Virus record (IMG/VR): IMGVR_UViG_3300046463_000356
Coordinates: 1-38,630 of that record
Strand: one strand, 5' to 3'
DNA from: a virus
Length of the DNA: 38,630 nucleotides
A program made the position numbers and the translations under genes. Numbering within the stretch: the first letter of the stretch is position 1; each line of letters starts with the position of its first letter. The notes below the pieces were generated by a model. That model saw only the letters and a list, made by a program, of their open reading frames with translations. It was not told the origin of the DNA and searched no databases. Shown piece after piece: positions 14,257-21,148 of this stretch.

Positions 14257-15213
14257 ATGCCCGCCATCCCCGCACCATCCGACCCGACGCTTGAAGCCGT
14301 AGATCGCGCGATCGAGGCGGGACAGGAGACACGCCTGAGCAATCGCTTGGGCGCGTCTCAGATCGGTAATCCGTGCGAGCGCGCGTTGTGGTACGGCTTC
14401 CGCTGGACTACCGCGCCGCGCTTCGATGCCGCTACGCTCAAACGGTTTCAAGACGGCCACGACGGCGAAGCGCAGATGGCGGCGCGGCTGCGCGCGATAT
14501 CGTGCATCGAAATTCACACGCATGATCCTGAGACCGGCAATCAATTCGAGTTGACCGCGATCGAAGGGCATTTCGTCTGCTACATCGATGGCGTCGTGCT
14601 CGGCTTGCTGCAAGCGCCGAAGACCTGGCATGTCTGGGAACACAAGGTCAGCGAGAAATACGCCGCGTTCGTGCGCCTCGTCGGCAACTATGGCGGCAAG
14701 GCGGCGCTGCGTGAGTGGAACGAAGTCTACTACGCGCAAGCCGTGATCGGCATGCATCTGACCGAGTTGACCCGCCACTACCTCACCGTCTCGTCGCCCG
14801 GCGGCCGCAACACGATGTCGTGTCGCACCGAGGCCAATCCCGAGGAAGCCTTGCGCCTGCTTGCCAAGGCGCGGCGCGTGATCGAGGCTCCGAACGCACC
14901 GACACGGATCAGCAATGACCCGGCCTTCTTCCGATGCCGCTTCTGTGACCATGCGGAGGCCTGTCATGGCGACAAGCGCCCGCTGGTGTCCTGCCGCTCC
15001 TGCCTTCATTCCTCGCCCACAGAGGGCGGAAACTGGCACTGCGCGCGATTTGGCAAGACACTTACGATCGACGAGCAGAAAGAGGGGTGCCCGGCGCATC
15101 TCTATATCCCAAGCATGATCAACGGCGAGCAGATCGACGCAGCCGAAGATGGCGCGTGGGTGCTGTACCGGCTGCGCGACGGCAGCGAATGGTGCGATGG
15201 GGTTGCGGCGTAA
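14257..15213 (+). CDS. Cas4/AddB-like PD-(D/E)XK nuclease with iron-sulfur cysteines
   Basis: 318 residues. Active-site pattern: D111 in CYIDGV and E128-x-K130 in VWEHKV, the D...ExK core of PD-(D/E)XK nucleases. Cysteine pattern: C40 (NPCERA), then C227, C230 and C236 (CRFCDHAEAC), which matches the one-plus-three arrangement that holds a 4Fe-4S cluster in Cas4 and AddB. A second Cys cluster lies near 246-278. Expected role: resection of DNA ends for the neighbouring annealing proteins. No cas genes are nearby. The stop shares a base with the next ATG (TAATG). Confidence 0.75.
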   Translation: MPAIPAPSDPTLEAVDRAIEAGQETRLSNRLGASQIGNPCERALWYGFRWTTAPRFDAATLKRFQDGHDGEAQMAARLRAISCIEIHTHDPETGNQFELTAIEGHFVCYIDGVVLGLLQAPKTWHVWEHKVSEKYAAFVRLVGNYGGKAALREWNEVYYAQAVIGMHLTELTRHYLTVSSPGGRNTMSCRTEANPEEALRLLAKARRVIEAPNAPTRISNDPAFFRCRFCDHAEACHGDKRPLVSCRSCLHSSPTEGGNWHCARFGKTLTIDEQKEGCPAHLYIPSMINGEQIDAAEDGAWVLYRLRDGSEWCDGVAA

Positions 15214-15629
15214 TGTCCAGATCCGGTTATGGCGATTACGATTGGTGCGATTATCCAGAGTGGGCACTGATCCGCTGGCGTGGTGCGGTCAAAAGCGCAT
15301 TTCGTGGCCGACGCGGACAAGCCTTCCTCCGAGAAATGCTTGTGGCGCTTGATGCATTGCCAGTCTCGCATCTCGTCGCAAATGAACTTGAAACTGCCGG
15401 AGAGGTATGCGCGCTCGGCGCAGTTGGACGCGCGCGTCATATTGATATGGTTAAAATTGATCCCGAAGATCGCGAGACGGTAGCCACTACATTCGGCATA
15501 GCAGCCGCAATGGCTGCGGAGATCATGTATGAAAATGATGAAGCAATCGGTAGTCGCGAAACGCCAGAACGGCGCTTTGACCGAATGCGTCATTGGATTG
15601 CATCAGAAATCAAATCCGAAACAACCTGA
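15213..15629 (+). CDS. Conserved phage protein, function unknown
   Basis: 138 residues from ATG 15213, which overlaps the nuclease stop as TAATG; the frame is open further upstream but out of register with the nuclease. Pattern WRGAVKSAFRGRRGQAFLRE, then GEVCALGAVGRAR and ETPERRFDRMRHW. I recognise this as a family often found in phages and prophages of alphaproteobacteria, with no known function. Helical, with a basic patch at residues 25-37. Confidence 0.7.
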   Translation: MSRSGYGDYDWCDYPEWALIRWRGAVKSAFRGRRGQAFLREMLVALDALPVSHLVANELETAGEVCALGAVGRARHIDMVKIDPEDRETVATTFGIAAAMAAEIMYENDEAIGSRETPERRFDRMRHWIASEIKSETT

Positions 15630-15641
15630 TCGGATGGAGCG

Positions 15642-15977
15642 TTGGCATGTTACGGACTGTGCCTGCTGATCTCAGTATGGCTCGATCATCACGGCTACGC
15701 GCCGCACCAGCGCGACGCGATGCTGCGGCAGGCGTGGACCGAATCCCGCTTCCAGCCGTGCGCCGTCAGCGGTTCCTCGGGAAGTTTTGGCTTGTACCAA
15801 TGGGCGGGGTCGCGGAAGCGGCGGCTGCTCGCGATTGGCGCGTGCCCGTCATGGGAAACGCAATTGAAATTCGCTGACACCGAGCTGCACACCGCGCCCT
15901 ACAGCCGCTTCTGGTCAACATCGCCGCGTGTGGCATTCGGCGTGTTGCGCGAGTGCTTCGGGCGCGGGCGATGCTAG
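15642..15977 (+). CDS. Lysozyme-like protein (phage tail lysozyme family)
   Basis: 111 residues from a TTG codon. The core AWTESRFQPCAVSGSSGSFG followed by LYQWAGSRKRRLL matches the phage tail lysozyme (Phage_lysozyme2) pattern, with the Glu of TESRF in the catalytic position. The N-terminus (ACYGLCLLISVWL) is hydrophobic and could be a signal anchor. The best-placed ribosome site (GGAG at 15636) suits an ATG at 15647 in another frame that encodes nothing recognisable, so the start is uncertain. Its place on the early strand, away from the lysis genes, is unusual. Confidence 0.55.
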   Translation: MACYGLCLLISVWLDHHGYAPHQRDAMLRQAWTESRFQPCAVSGSSGSFGLYQWAGSRKRRLLAIGACPSWETQLKFADTELHTAPYSRFWSTSPRVAFGVLRECFGRGRC

Positions 15978-16006
15978 CTGATAGTCAGCACTAAGGGAGA
16001 GCTGCG

Positions 16007-16243
16007 TTGACCCTATTCGTTGTCTCATTTCTCTGTACCATCCAGTCGTGCCTGATCCCGCAACCGCAAGAAAATCCGGCGTACAGTTTCTACGCCTCCA
16101 GAGAGGCATGCGAGCGACGCCTCTCCATTGCGAGGCTTCCGACTGGGTTAGAGGGGGCGTGCATTGAGACCGAAACGGTAACTTACAGCCAGTATGGCGG
16201 GTTCAGCGCGAACGCATCCATCATGATCAACGTCGACCGCTGA
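16007..16243 (+). CDS. Small exported protein
   Basis: 78 residues from TTG 16007, with AGGGAGA six bases upstream. The N-terminus is hydrophobic (LFVVSFLCTIQSCL) and looks like a short signal peptide. The mature part has two cysteines (EACERRL, EGACIET) that could pair outside the cytoplasm. No family recognised. It is the last gene of the rightward arm. Confidence 0.55.
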   Translation: MTLFVVSFLCTIQSCLIPQPQENPAYSFYASREACERRLSIARLPTGLEGACIETETVTYSQYGGFSANASIMINVDR

Positions 16244-16273
16244 TAACGGCTACTATCGAGGATCGCAGGATTT

Positions 16274-16318
16274 CTGCGGGTCGCAGGCTCGGTTTCGGCC
16301 GGCCGGCCGGCTACCGAG
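16274..16318. terminator. Hairpins at the convergence point of both arms
   Basis: Two neighbouring hairpins: CTGCG-GGT-CGCAG at 16274-16286, and CTCGGT (16288-16293) pairing with ACCGAG (16313-16318) around a self-complementary GGCCGGCCGGCC core. They lie between the stop of the plus-strand gene and the end of the last minus-strand gene, where a bidirectional terminator is expected. No T-run follows on either strand, so termination may depend on Rho or the structure may act otherwise. Confidence 0.4.
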
Positions 16319-16547
16319 GCGGCGGCGCAAACCCGCGCGGCGGTCCATAGCCAGCAGCGATGCCGCTCGGTGAGTTGGGTGCGTGGAGCGATTCCCATTT
16401 CTCGGTAATGTCGAGCAGCTTTTCTGCCGCCAGCAATTCCTTGGCCCGAATCAGATGGTTGACCGCGATCAGGAATCCATGTCGCTGCTCGATCGCTTCG
16501 CGCCGGTCATGTGGCTCGAAGTCATCAGCAGCAAAGGGGCGGCTCAT
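16311..16547 (-). CDS. Hypothetical helical protein, last gene of the late operon
   Basis: 78 residues; its ATG overlaps the preceding gene (ATGA, 16544-16547). Residues about 15-55 form a long helix with coiled-coil character (RREAIEQRHGFLIAVNHLIR, AKELLAAEKLLDITEKWESL), and the tail is rich in Pro and Gly. No family recognised. Its stop lies inside the convergent hairpin. Confidence 0.55.
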   Translation of the reverse strand: MSRPFAADDFEPHDRREAIEQRHGFLIAVNHLIRAKELLAAEKLLDITEKWESLHAPNSPSGIAAGYGPPRGFAPPPR

Positions 16548-16993
16548 CGGGCGTTTTCCGGATCGGGCAGGAGGCCGGCGGCGAGGACCCAGGAGTAACC
16601 GCCGCTGGCCCAGCCGACGAGGTAAACGCGGCCGTGGGTCGGGTCGTCGGCGATCCGCATGACGCGGCCGGGGTACCGGCAGGTAATCCGGAGGTAATCG
16701 CCGAGGATAACGGAATCGCCGATGGCGAACGCGGTCACCGGGTTGACCGACGCGGCCGGGACGAGCCAGACCTGATCCCCGGTCGATTCGAACTTGACCT
16801 CAAGCGCGCCGGCCGGGTCGCGGCCGACGACGTGGCAGCGCTTCCCGGCGGCGAACGCGTACCCGACGCCGACGTAATAGGCGCGGAGCGTCGTCCAGCC
16901 GTAACCTCGCCCATCAGGCGAAGCCGCGACGGGCGAGGTTATTTCTTCAAGTCGAACGCGGATCGCGTCGTAATCGTCGGCAGCGCGCGTCAT
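16544..16993 (-). CDS. Hypothetical beta-rich protein
   Basis: 149 residues. Alternating strands with many Val and Gly, such as GDSVILGDYLRITCRYPGRV and GRVYLVGWASGGYSWVLAAG, suggest a small beta barrel. No family recognised. It overlaps the next gene by ATGA, and its own start overlaps the end of the split gene upstream. As part of the late lysis/tail-end region it could be a minor virion protein, but that is a guess. Confidence 0.55.
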   Translation of the reverse strand: MTRAADDYDAIRVRLEEITSPVAASPDGRGYGWTTLRAYYVGVGYAFAAGKRCHVVGRDPAGALEVKFESTGDQVWLVPAASVNPVTAFAIGDSVILGDYLRITCRYPGRVMRIADDPTHGRVYLVGWASGGYSWVLAAGLLPDPENAR

Positions 16994-17116
16994 GGGGCGG
17001 CCTCGCAGTATCGTTCGGCCTCGTTCCGGTTGACGGTAATCGTCGCGCCGTTGGCCGCGCTCCGGCAGTCGACGTACGACGGTGTGCGGAGGTCACCGAA
17101 GAGCGATGTCGGTCAC
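16990..17116 (-). pseudogene. Small gene split by a +1 shift (or programmed frameshift)
   Basis: GTG 17116 overlaps the stop of the upstream gene (GTGA) and starts VTDIALR, then TGA at 17093-17095. Moving one base forward at CGG TGA C gives DLRTPSYVDCRSAANGATIT followed by VNRNEAERYCEAAP, ending in a TGA that overlaps the next ATG (ATGA). Together these make a sensible 41-residue protein with proper coupling at both ends; neither frame alone does. The shifted part has no start codon of its own. TGA followed by C is a weak stop context. Confidence 0.5.
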
Positions 17117-17298
17117 GACTTCTGCAACGCGTCGTTGGCCTGATCGAGCGCCGCATCGATCTGCGCCTGCTGATCCGGCGTCGCCGGCGTGTGCGAAGTC
17201 AGCAGGTTCCATGCCGTCTTGACGCCCTCGATCTCGGTCGGCGCATTCTTCAACAGATCGATCAGGACCGGCAGGACTGCGGTGATGACAACTCCCAT
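17113..17298 (-). CDS. Hypothetical small protein with hydrophobic N-terminus
   Basis: 61 residues. Residues 2-16 are hydrophobic (GVVITAVLPVLIDLL); the rest is a helical, Ala/Gln/Asp-rich segment. No family recognised. It sits at the end of the lysis cassette. The reading frame continues in phase past its TGA for 36 codons, which are the second half of the split gene above. Confidence 0.55.
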   Translation of the reverse strand: MGVVITAVLPVLIDLLKNAPTEIEGVKTAWNLLTSHTPATPDQQAQIDAALDQANDALQKS

Positions 17299-17307
17299 GA
17301 TTGCCTC

Positions 17308-17607
17308 CTAGTTCGCGGGCACAGCGGCGCGCAGGTTCTGGATTGCGGTCAGCGCGACCGCCAGCATGGTGCTGTCGCGCTCTGCCGCCTTGACGGCATT
17401 GTAGGCCGTCTGCGCGAGGCTCTTGATGCGCGCCTTCGTCGCGGGATCGGCGGTCGGCTGGCTGGTGTAGGCCAGCGCCACCTGATCGGCGACGGTCAGC
17501 GCGACCTCGGCCGCCGCGACATCGTTGGCGACGGTCGTCTGCGCGGCCTGGTTGGCGCAGGCGCTGAGCGACAACGCGAGCACCGATGCGAGAATGATCT
17601 TGCGCAT
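17308..17607 (-). CDS. Small lipoprotein of the lysis region
   Basis: 99 residues with a clear lipoprotein signal: basic n-region MRK, hydrophobic stretch, and lipobox LSAC with the lipidated cysteine at C17. The mature part is helical and rich in Ala, Thr and Val. It would be anchored in the outer membrane or the periplasmic face of the inner membrane. Next to holin and endolysin genes, an outer-membrane spanin role is possible, but it lacks the proline-rich Rz1 composition. Confidence 0.65.
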   Translation of the reverse strand: MRKIILASVLALSLSACANQAAQTTVANDVAAAEVALTVADQVALAYTSQPTADPATKARIKSLAQTAYNAVKAAERDSTMLAVALTAIQNLRAAVPAN

Positions 17608-17611
17608 GGCG

Positions 17612-17875
17612 CTATGCCGTGGCCGGCGGCGCGAGCGCGGCGTCGAGTTTCGCGTTGAGCGAATCGAGTTGCGTGCCCACCGGATCGAGGCTGGCCTCCG
17701 AGACGCCCGTTGGCGTCGCGCTCAGCTTGGCGATCAGCGCATCGATCTTCGGCCCGAGGTCGTTGACCTTCTGGATAAGCTCGGCTTCGGTCATGGCTCT
17801 TTGTTCCTCATGCACGATGATGCGGTGAATGCCCGCCGCTATGGCGTTCAGTGCCTCGCGTATCTCGCGTATCAC
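17612..17875 (-). CDS. Small coiled-coil protein of the lysis region
   Basis: 87 residues from GTG 17875, which overlaps the holin stop (GTGA); an internal ATG at 17794 is an alternative. Helix at 1-28, then a heptad-like coil (LIQKVNDLGPKIDALIAKLS) to residue 80. No membrane segment or signal. The position between holin and lipoprotein suggests a lysis accessory protein, but the lack of a membrane anchor argues against a classical inner-membrane spanin. Confidence 0.55.
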   Translation of the reverse strand: MIREIREALNAIAAGIHRIIVHEEQRAMTEAELIQKVNDLGPKIDALIAKLSATPTGVSEASLDPVGTQLDSLNAKLDAALAPPATA

Positions 17876-18219
17876 GAAGCGACTTTCGCCGCCAGTGCCT
17901 TCACCGCGTCGGAGGCATCGGCGGAAACCGGCGCGCTGTTCGCCAGCGCCGCGATCGTCGCGGTATCCTTGGCCGCGCTCATGTCATCCTTTTTGGCGCT
18001 TCCCGCCGAACTGCCGAAGTAATAGTTGACTGCTGCCATGACGACAATCGGAACCGATCCGTAGAGATTGGTCCGCAATGTGTCATTTGGGAGAAAGAAA
18101 ACTGCAACCAGAACTCCCGCATAGATCAGCAAGACCATCAACGCCAAGCCGGGGAGAACCCACAACGGAAGGTTCGGCCTCGGAGAAACAACAATCGGCG
18201 GCGCGCTTTGATCCGACAT
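17872..18219 (-). CDS. Holin-like membrane protein
   Basis: 115 residues. Two membrane segments: about residues 17-42 (LPLWVLPGLALMVLLIYAGV and on) and about 51-70 (LYGSVPIVVMAAVNYYFGSS). A short charged loop follows (AGSAKKDDM), then a soluble helix. The YYFGSSAGSAKK ending of the second helix is typical of phage holins. It would make the inner-membrane lesion that releases the endolysin encoded just upstream in transcription order. Confidence 0.72.
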   Translation of the reverse strand: MSDQSAPPIVVSPRPNLPLWVLPGLALMVLLIYAGVLVAVFFLPNDTLRTNLYGSVPIVVMAAVNYYFGSSAGSAKKDDMSAAKDTATIAALANSAPVSADASDAVKALAAKVAS

Positions 18220-18235
18220 GGTTTTTCTTTTACGC

Positions 18236-19147
18236 TTATGGCGTCAATGCCGCAAGCGTCTGCGCGCCGACAATGCCGTCGACCTGCAATCCTTTGGCCT
18301 TCTGGAATGCCATTACCGCCGCGCGTGTCGCCGGGCCGAAATGACCGTCATCGTTCAGCGAGAATCCTGCCGCCGTCAGCGCGCGCTGCACCTGCGCCAC
18401 ATCATCGCCCGATGCTCCGATCGTTATCGGCAGCGATTTGCGCACGCTACTGAGCGCCGGCACGGCGGGAGCGGTCTCGCCAGTCGTAGGCGCAATGTTC
18501 CATGTCTGCAATTCGCCGGTATCGTACCAGTGATTGAAAACCTCGATCGGGCACGACAGCCGCGAAAGATCGACCTGCGCCGAGATGCCGCCAAGGTGCC
18601 CGCTGCCGGTGTACTGCCAAAGGAACCACTCCTTACGCCAGTCGGTCACGGTCATGCCGTCCCAGGCCGGCAAACGCGGCGCGGCGTTCGGGTTGTTGGG
18701 ATATTGCGCATACCAGCGCAGCCATTTGCCGATGCGTGGCGTCGCCAACGCGGGCGGCCAGAAGCCGTAGTAGCAGAGACCGGAGCGGAGCTCGGCATCG
18801 CAAATGTCCTGCCATCCCTCGACGATATCCGACGACACGCCGGCCGCCTCCCAATCGAGCGCCGGGATGGCGTCCTTGCCGACTTCCTTGACGAAATGCT
18901 CGATTGTCGCCTGAGTGTCGCCCGGCCGCAGAAACGGGTAGGCGAGCCACCTGATCTTGCGATCCTCGGCCGCCTGCCGGAACCGCTCGAACCATGGATC
19001 GACACCCATGTTCTCGGTCGCCTTGAAGATGATGCCCGCGACCGATCCGGCCGCAACCTGCGCCTCGATCGCACCCCAATCCGGCGGCGCGGGCACGCCG
19101 TCCGCCTGATAGTGCGACATGTCGGGAATAAGCGCGCCGATGGTCAT
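18236..19147 (-). CDS. Endolysin: GH25 muramidase with peptidoglycan-binding domain
   Basis: 303 residues from ATG 19147, with TAGGGTAA upstream; the frame is open much further but is not protein-like there. Residues 1-215 are a GH25 lysozyme, with D9 (IPDMSHYQ) and the D98/E100 pair (ALDWEA) as expected catalytic acids. Residues about 240-303 are a peptidoglycan-binding type 1 repeat (GDDVAQVQRALTAAGF, GHFGPATRAAVMAFQ). It cleaves N-acetylmuramyl-beta-1,4-N-acetylglucosamine bonds. No signal peptide, so release needs the holin. Confidence 0.88.
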   Translation of the reverse strand: MTIGALIPDMSHYQADGVPAPPDWGAIEAQVAAGSVAGIIFKATENMGVDPWFERFRQAAEDRKIRWLAYPFLRPGDTQATIEHFVKEVGKDAIPALDWEAAGVSSDIVEGWQDICDAELRSGLCYYGFWPPALATPRIGKWLRWYAQYPNNPNAAPRLPAWDGMTVTDWRKEWFLWQYTGSGHLGGISAQVDLSRLSCPIEVFNHWYDTGELQTWNIAPTTGETAPAVPALSSVRKSLPITIGASGDDVAQVQRALTAAGFSLNDDGHFGPATRAAVMAFQKAKGLQVDGIVGAQTLAALTP

Positions 19148-19152
19148 GGGGA

Positions 19153-19560
19153 TTACCCTATCCTGAAAAAGAGGTCGATTTCGCCAGCCGAACCGCCCGA
19201 GGCGGCATTGACGAAATAATTTGCACCGCCGCCGCCAGCGGGCTGATTCGGCCCGAGGCGCACTGCCGCGGCATTGACGACGCCGCCCTTGCCGCCCGCG
19301 CCCGCGCCATCGCCGCCCGGTGCGGCCATGACCGTGCCGCCCGATCCGATCAGGCCATCGAGATCGGTTCCGGGACCGCCCTGATAGCGGATCTGCCCGA
19401 TCGTCCCGATGCCTCCCGGCCCCGGACCCGCCCCGCCGCCATTGCCGCCGTAGTACCGGCCGACGAAGCCGAGACCGGCGGCGGTGATCCTCGGGATCAG
19501 CCGGGTCACGTCCATCGGGACGTCGAAGCCCCGTTCCGGGTGCTGGCTCATGCGCGTCAT
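19153..19560 (-). CDS. Chimera: DUF1906-like N-terminus joined to a tail-fibre C-terminus
   Basis: 135 residues. Residues 11-37 (GFDVPMDVTRLIPRITAAGL then GFVGRYY) look like the opening strand and helix of DUF1906 glycoside-hydrolase-like lysins. From residue 39 on, the protein is a Gly-rich sequence collinear with the last ~90 residues of the neighbouring tail fibre, including GTIGQI, DLDGLI, GGGGANYFVN and the final strand. The DUF1906 barrel is otherwise absent. The start overlaps the tail-fibre stop by four bases, and the gene ends six bases before the endolysin start. Confidence 0.7.
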   Translation of the reverse strand: MTRMSQHPERGFDVPMDVTRLIPRITAAGLGFVGRYYGGNGGGAGPGPGGIGTIGQIRYQGGPGTDLDGLIGSGGTVMAAPGGDGAGAGGKGGVVNAAAVRLGPNQPAGGGGANYFVNAASGGSAGEIDLFFRIG

Positions 19561-20570
19561 CCGATGGTGAAGTAGATGTTGATCCCACCGGCGGCGCCGG
19601 TCTGGCCGAGGTTAACGTAGTAGTTGGCGCCGCCGCCGCCACCGGGCTGCGTCGCCGGGTGGCGCGCCCCGGCACCGTTGACCGTCCCGCCGAAGCCGCC
19701 GCGCGGCGAGGCGCCGCCGACGACCGTCATCGCGGTTCCGGCCGAGCCCGGGGGTTGGATCAACCCGTCGAGGTCGCCGCCGGCCTGGCCCGGCACCAGG
19801 ATCTGACCGACGGTCCCGGCACCGCCGTTCGCGCCGCCGGTGTTCGCCCCGGCGCCGCCGGTCGCGGCGATGAGCGTCACCGCGCTCCGAACCACCGTCA
19901 TCGTGCCGCCGCCGCCGGCCTGGTTCCCGTTGACCGCCGCCGAGCCGCCGGTCGGAACGGTACACGCGAGCGTCTGACCGCCCGAGACCGAAAACCACCC
20001 CGCGGCGTACCCGCCGCCGCCGCCGGACCCGCCGACGTTGAGGCCGACCCCGCTGCTTCCCGATGACCCGCCGCCGCCGCCCCACCCCTCGATGAACGCG
20101 CCGACCGCGTAGGTCGGGACCGTAACGTTCGTCAGCCCGGTTCCGGTTAGCTGTCGAACGACGGTCGAACCGGACTGGACCCAGCCCGCGCCAGCCGCAT
20201 CGGGGTTGGTCACGTTGTTGTCGGTCATCGATACCCACACGAGCCCCGCCGTCGTCGCCGACAGCACGCGCGCGCCTGCGGGATAGCCGCCGATCGCCGC
20301 TTGGAACGTCGCGTCATAGGCGATCGGGCCGCCCGCCTGATACCAGCGATCCCATGATGTCGCCTGCTTTTCGAGACCGTTCATATCCGCGCCCCAAGGC
20401 GGCACGCCGCCGGCCAGCGGATCGACGAAATTCGATGGCGGAAAGCCATCAGTAAACGAGGCGTGCCCGCTCGGCTGCGATGCAACCGGCAGCGGATAGG
20501 TGATATCGCCGCCTGGCGCACTCGACGCGAAGGGTGTCGGCATCTTGGTCGGAATATCGCTCGCTTGCAT
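19557..20570 (-). CDS. Tail fibre protein, glycine-rich C-terminus
   Basis: 337 residues. Residues 1-110 resemble phage tail-fibre N-termini that attach to the baseplate (FTDGFPPSNFVDPLAGGVPP, WGADMNGLEKQATSWDRWYQ). Residues about 165-337 are glycine-rich strands (GGGGSSGSSG, GGSGGGGGYAAGW), probably a polyglycine or beta-rich tip that binds the host surface. The G+C content is very high (46 of 60 bases at 19861-19920). Its C-terminus is copied in the downstream chimeric gene. Confidence 0.75.
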   Translation of the reverse strand: MQASDIPTKMPTPFASSAPGGDITYPLPVASQPSGHASFTDGFPPSNFVDPLAGGVPPWGADMNGLEKQATSWDRWYQAGGPIAYDATFQAAIGGYPAGARVLSATTAGLVWVSMTDNNVTNPDAAGAGWVQSGSTVVRQLTGTGLTNVTVPTYAVGAFIEGWGGGGGSSGSSGVGLNVGGSGGGGGYAAGWFSVSGGQTLACTVPTGGSAAVNGNQAGGGGTMTVVRSAVTLIAATGGAGANTGGANGGAGTVGQILVPGQAGGDLDGLIQPPGSAGTAMTVVGGASPRGGFGGTVNGAGARHPATQPGGGGGANYYVNLGQTGAAGGINIYFTIG

Positions 20571-20578
20571 TTCTCAGC

Positions 20579-21148
20579 CTATGGCGGAAACACGGCATTC
20601 GCCAGCACGCCGGCCGGCGTCGGCAGAACGCCCGAATTGGTCACGATCGATTGTTCGAACGGCTCCAACGGAAAGGAGAAATAATACGTCATCGTCATAT
20701 CGAGATGATCGATAACATAGCAGTTCCCGCGCCCCGGAAACAGGTTCAACAAAATCTGGTTGATCGCCTCGATCGAGCCATCGGTGATATTCGCCGCGGC
20801 CTTGGCGAAGATCAGCAGGCGATATGCCTCGTCCGTAAGCGTGAAATTGCTGGTGATCGGCTGGCCGGAATAGAACGGCGCGACGTTGAAGCCGGTGATG
20901 ACCGTGCTGTTGGCTTCCTCGAAACCAAAGAACCGTCCGCTCGCGATCGTCAGCACGCGTCCGATCCCGACAATGCGCCCCCACACATCGAGCCCGTAAC
21001 CGACCGCCGTATCGATGTTCCAGATCAGATCGTAGAAGTTCTGGAGGTTGTAGTTCGGATCGATGTAAGTGTTCAGATTGGTGATGATCTGCGTCAGGAT
21101 TGGAGAGTTCCAATACTGCGAGATGATGGTGCGATCAAAGTCCTGCAT
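20579..21148 (-). CDS. DUF2612-family baseplate protein
   Basis: 189 residues from ATG 21148, overlapping the baseplate J stop as TAATG. The pattern YDLIWNIDTAVGYGLDVWGR then IVGIGRVL is typical of DUF2612 proteins. These follow the J-like gene in many contractile-tail phages and are thought to act like the gpI component that links fibres to the baseplate. Matches from residue 30 to the end look complete. Confidence 0.78.
   Translation of the reverse strand: MQDFDRTIISQYWNSPILTQIITNLNTYIDPNYNLQNFYDLIWNIDTAVGYGLDVWGRIVGIGRVLTIASGRFFGFEEANSTVITGFNVAPFYSGQPITSNFTLTDEAYRLLIFAKAAANITDGSIEAINQILLNLFPGRGNCYVIDHLDMTMTYYFSFPLEPFEQSIVTNSGVLPTPAGVLANAVFPP

Noticed and set aside
14257-15213. The Cas4-like nuclease as sign of a CRISPR system
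   Set aside because: No repeat-spacer array or other cas genes are present; the neighbours are phage recombination genes.
13738-15267. A 509-codon minus-strand frame opposite the DUF669 and nuclease genes
   Set aside because: Opposes two recognisable genes, has no ribosome site, and its residues do not form a coherent fold.
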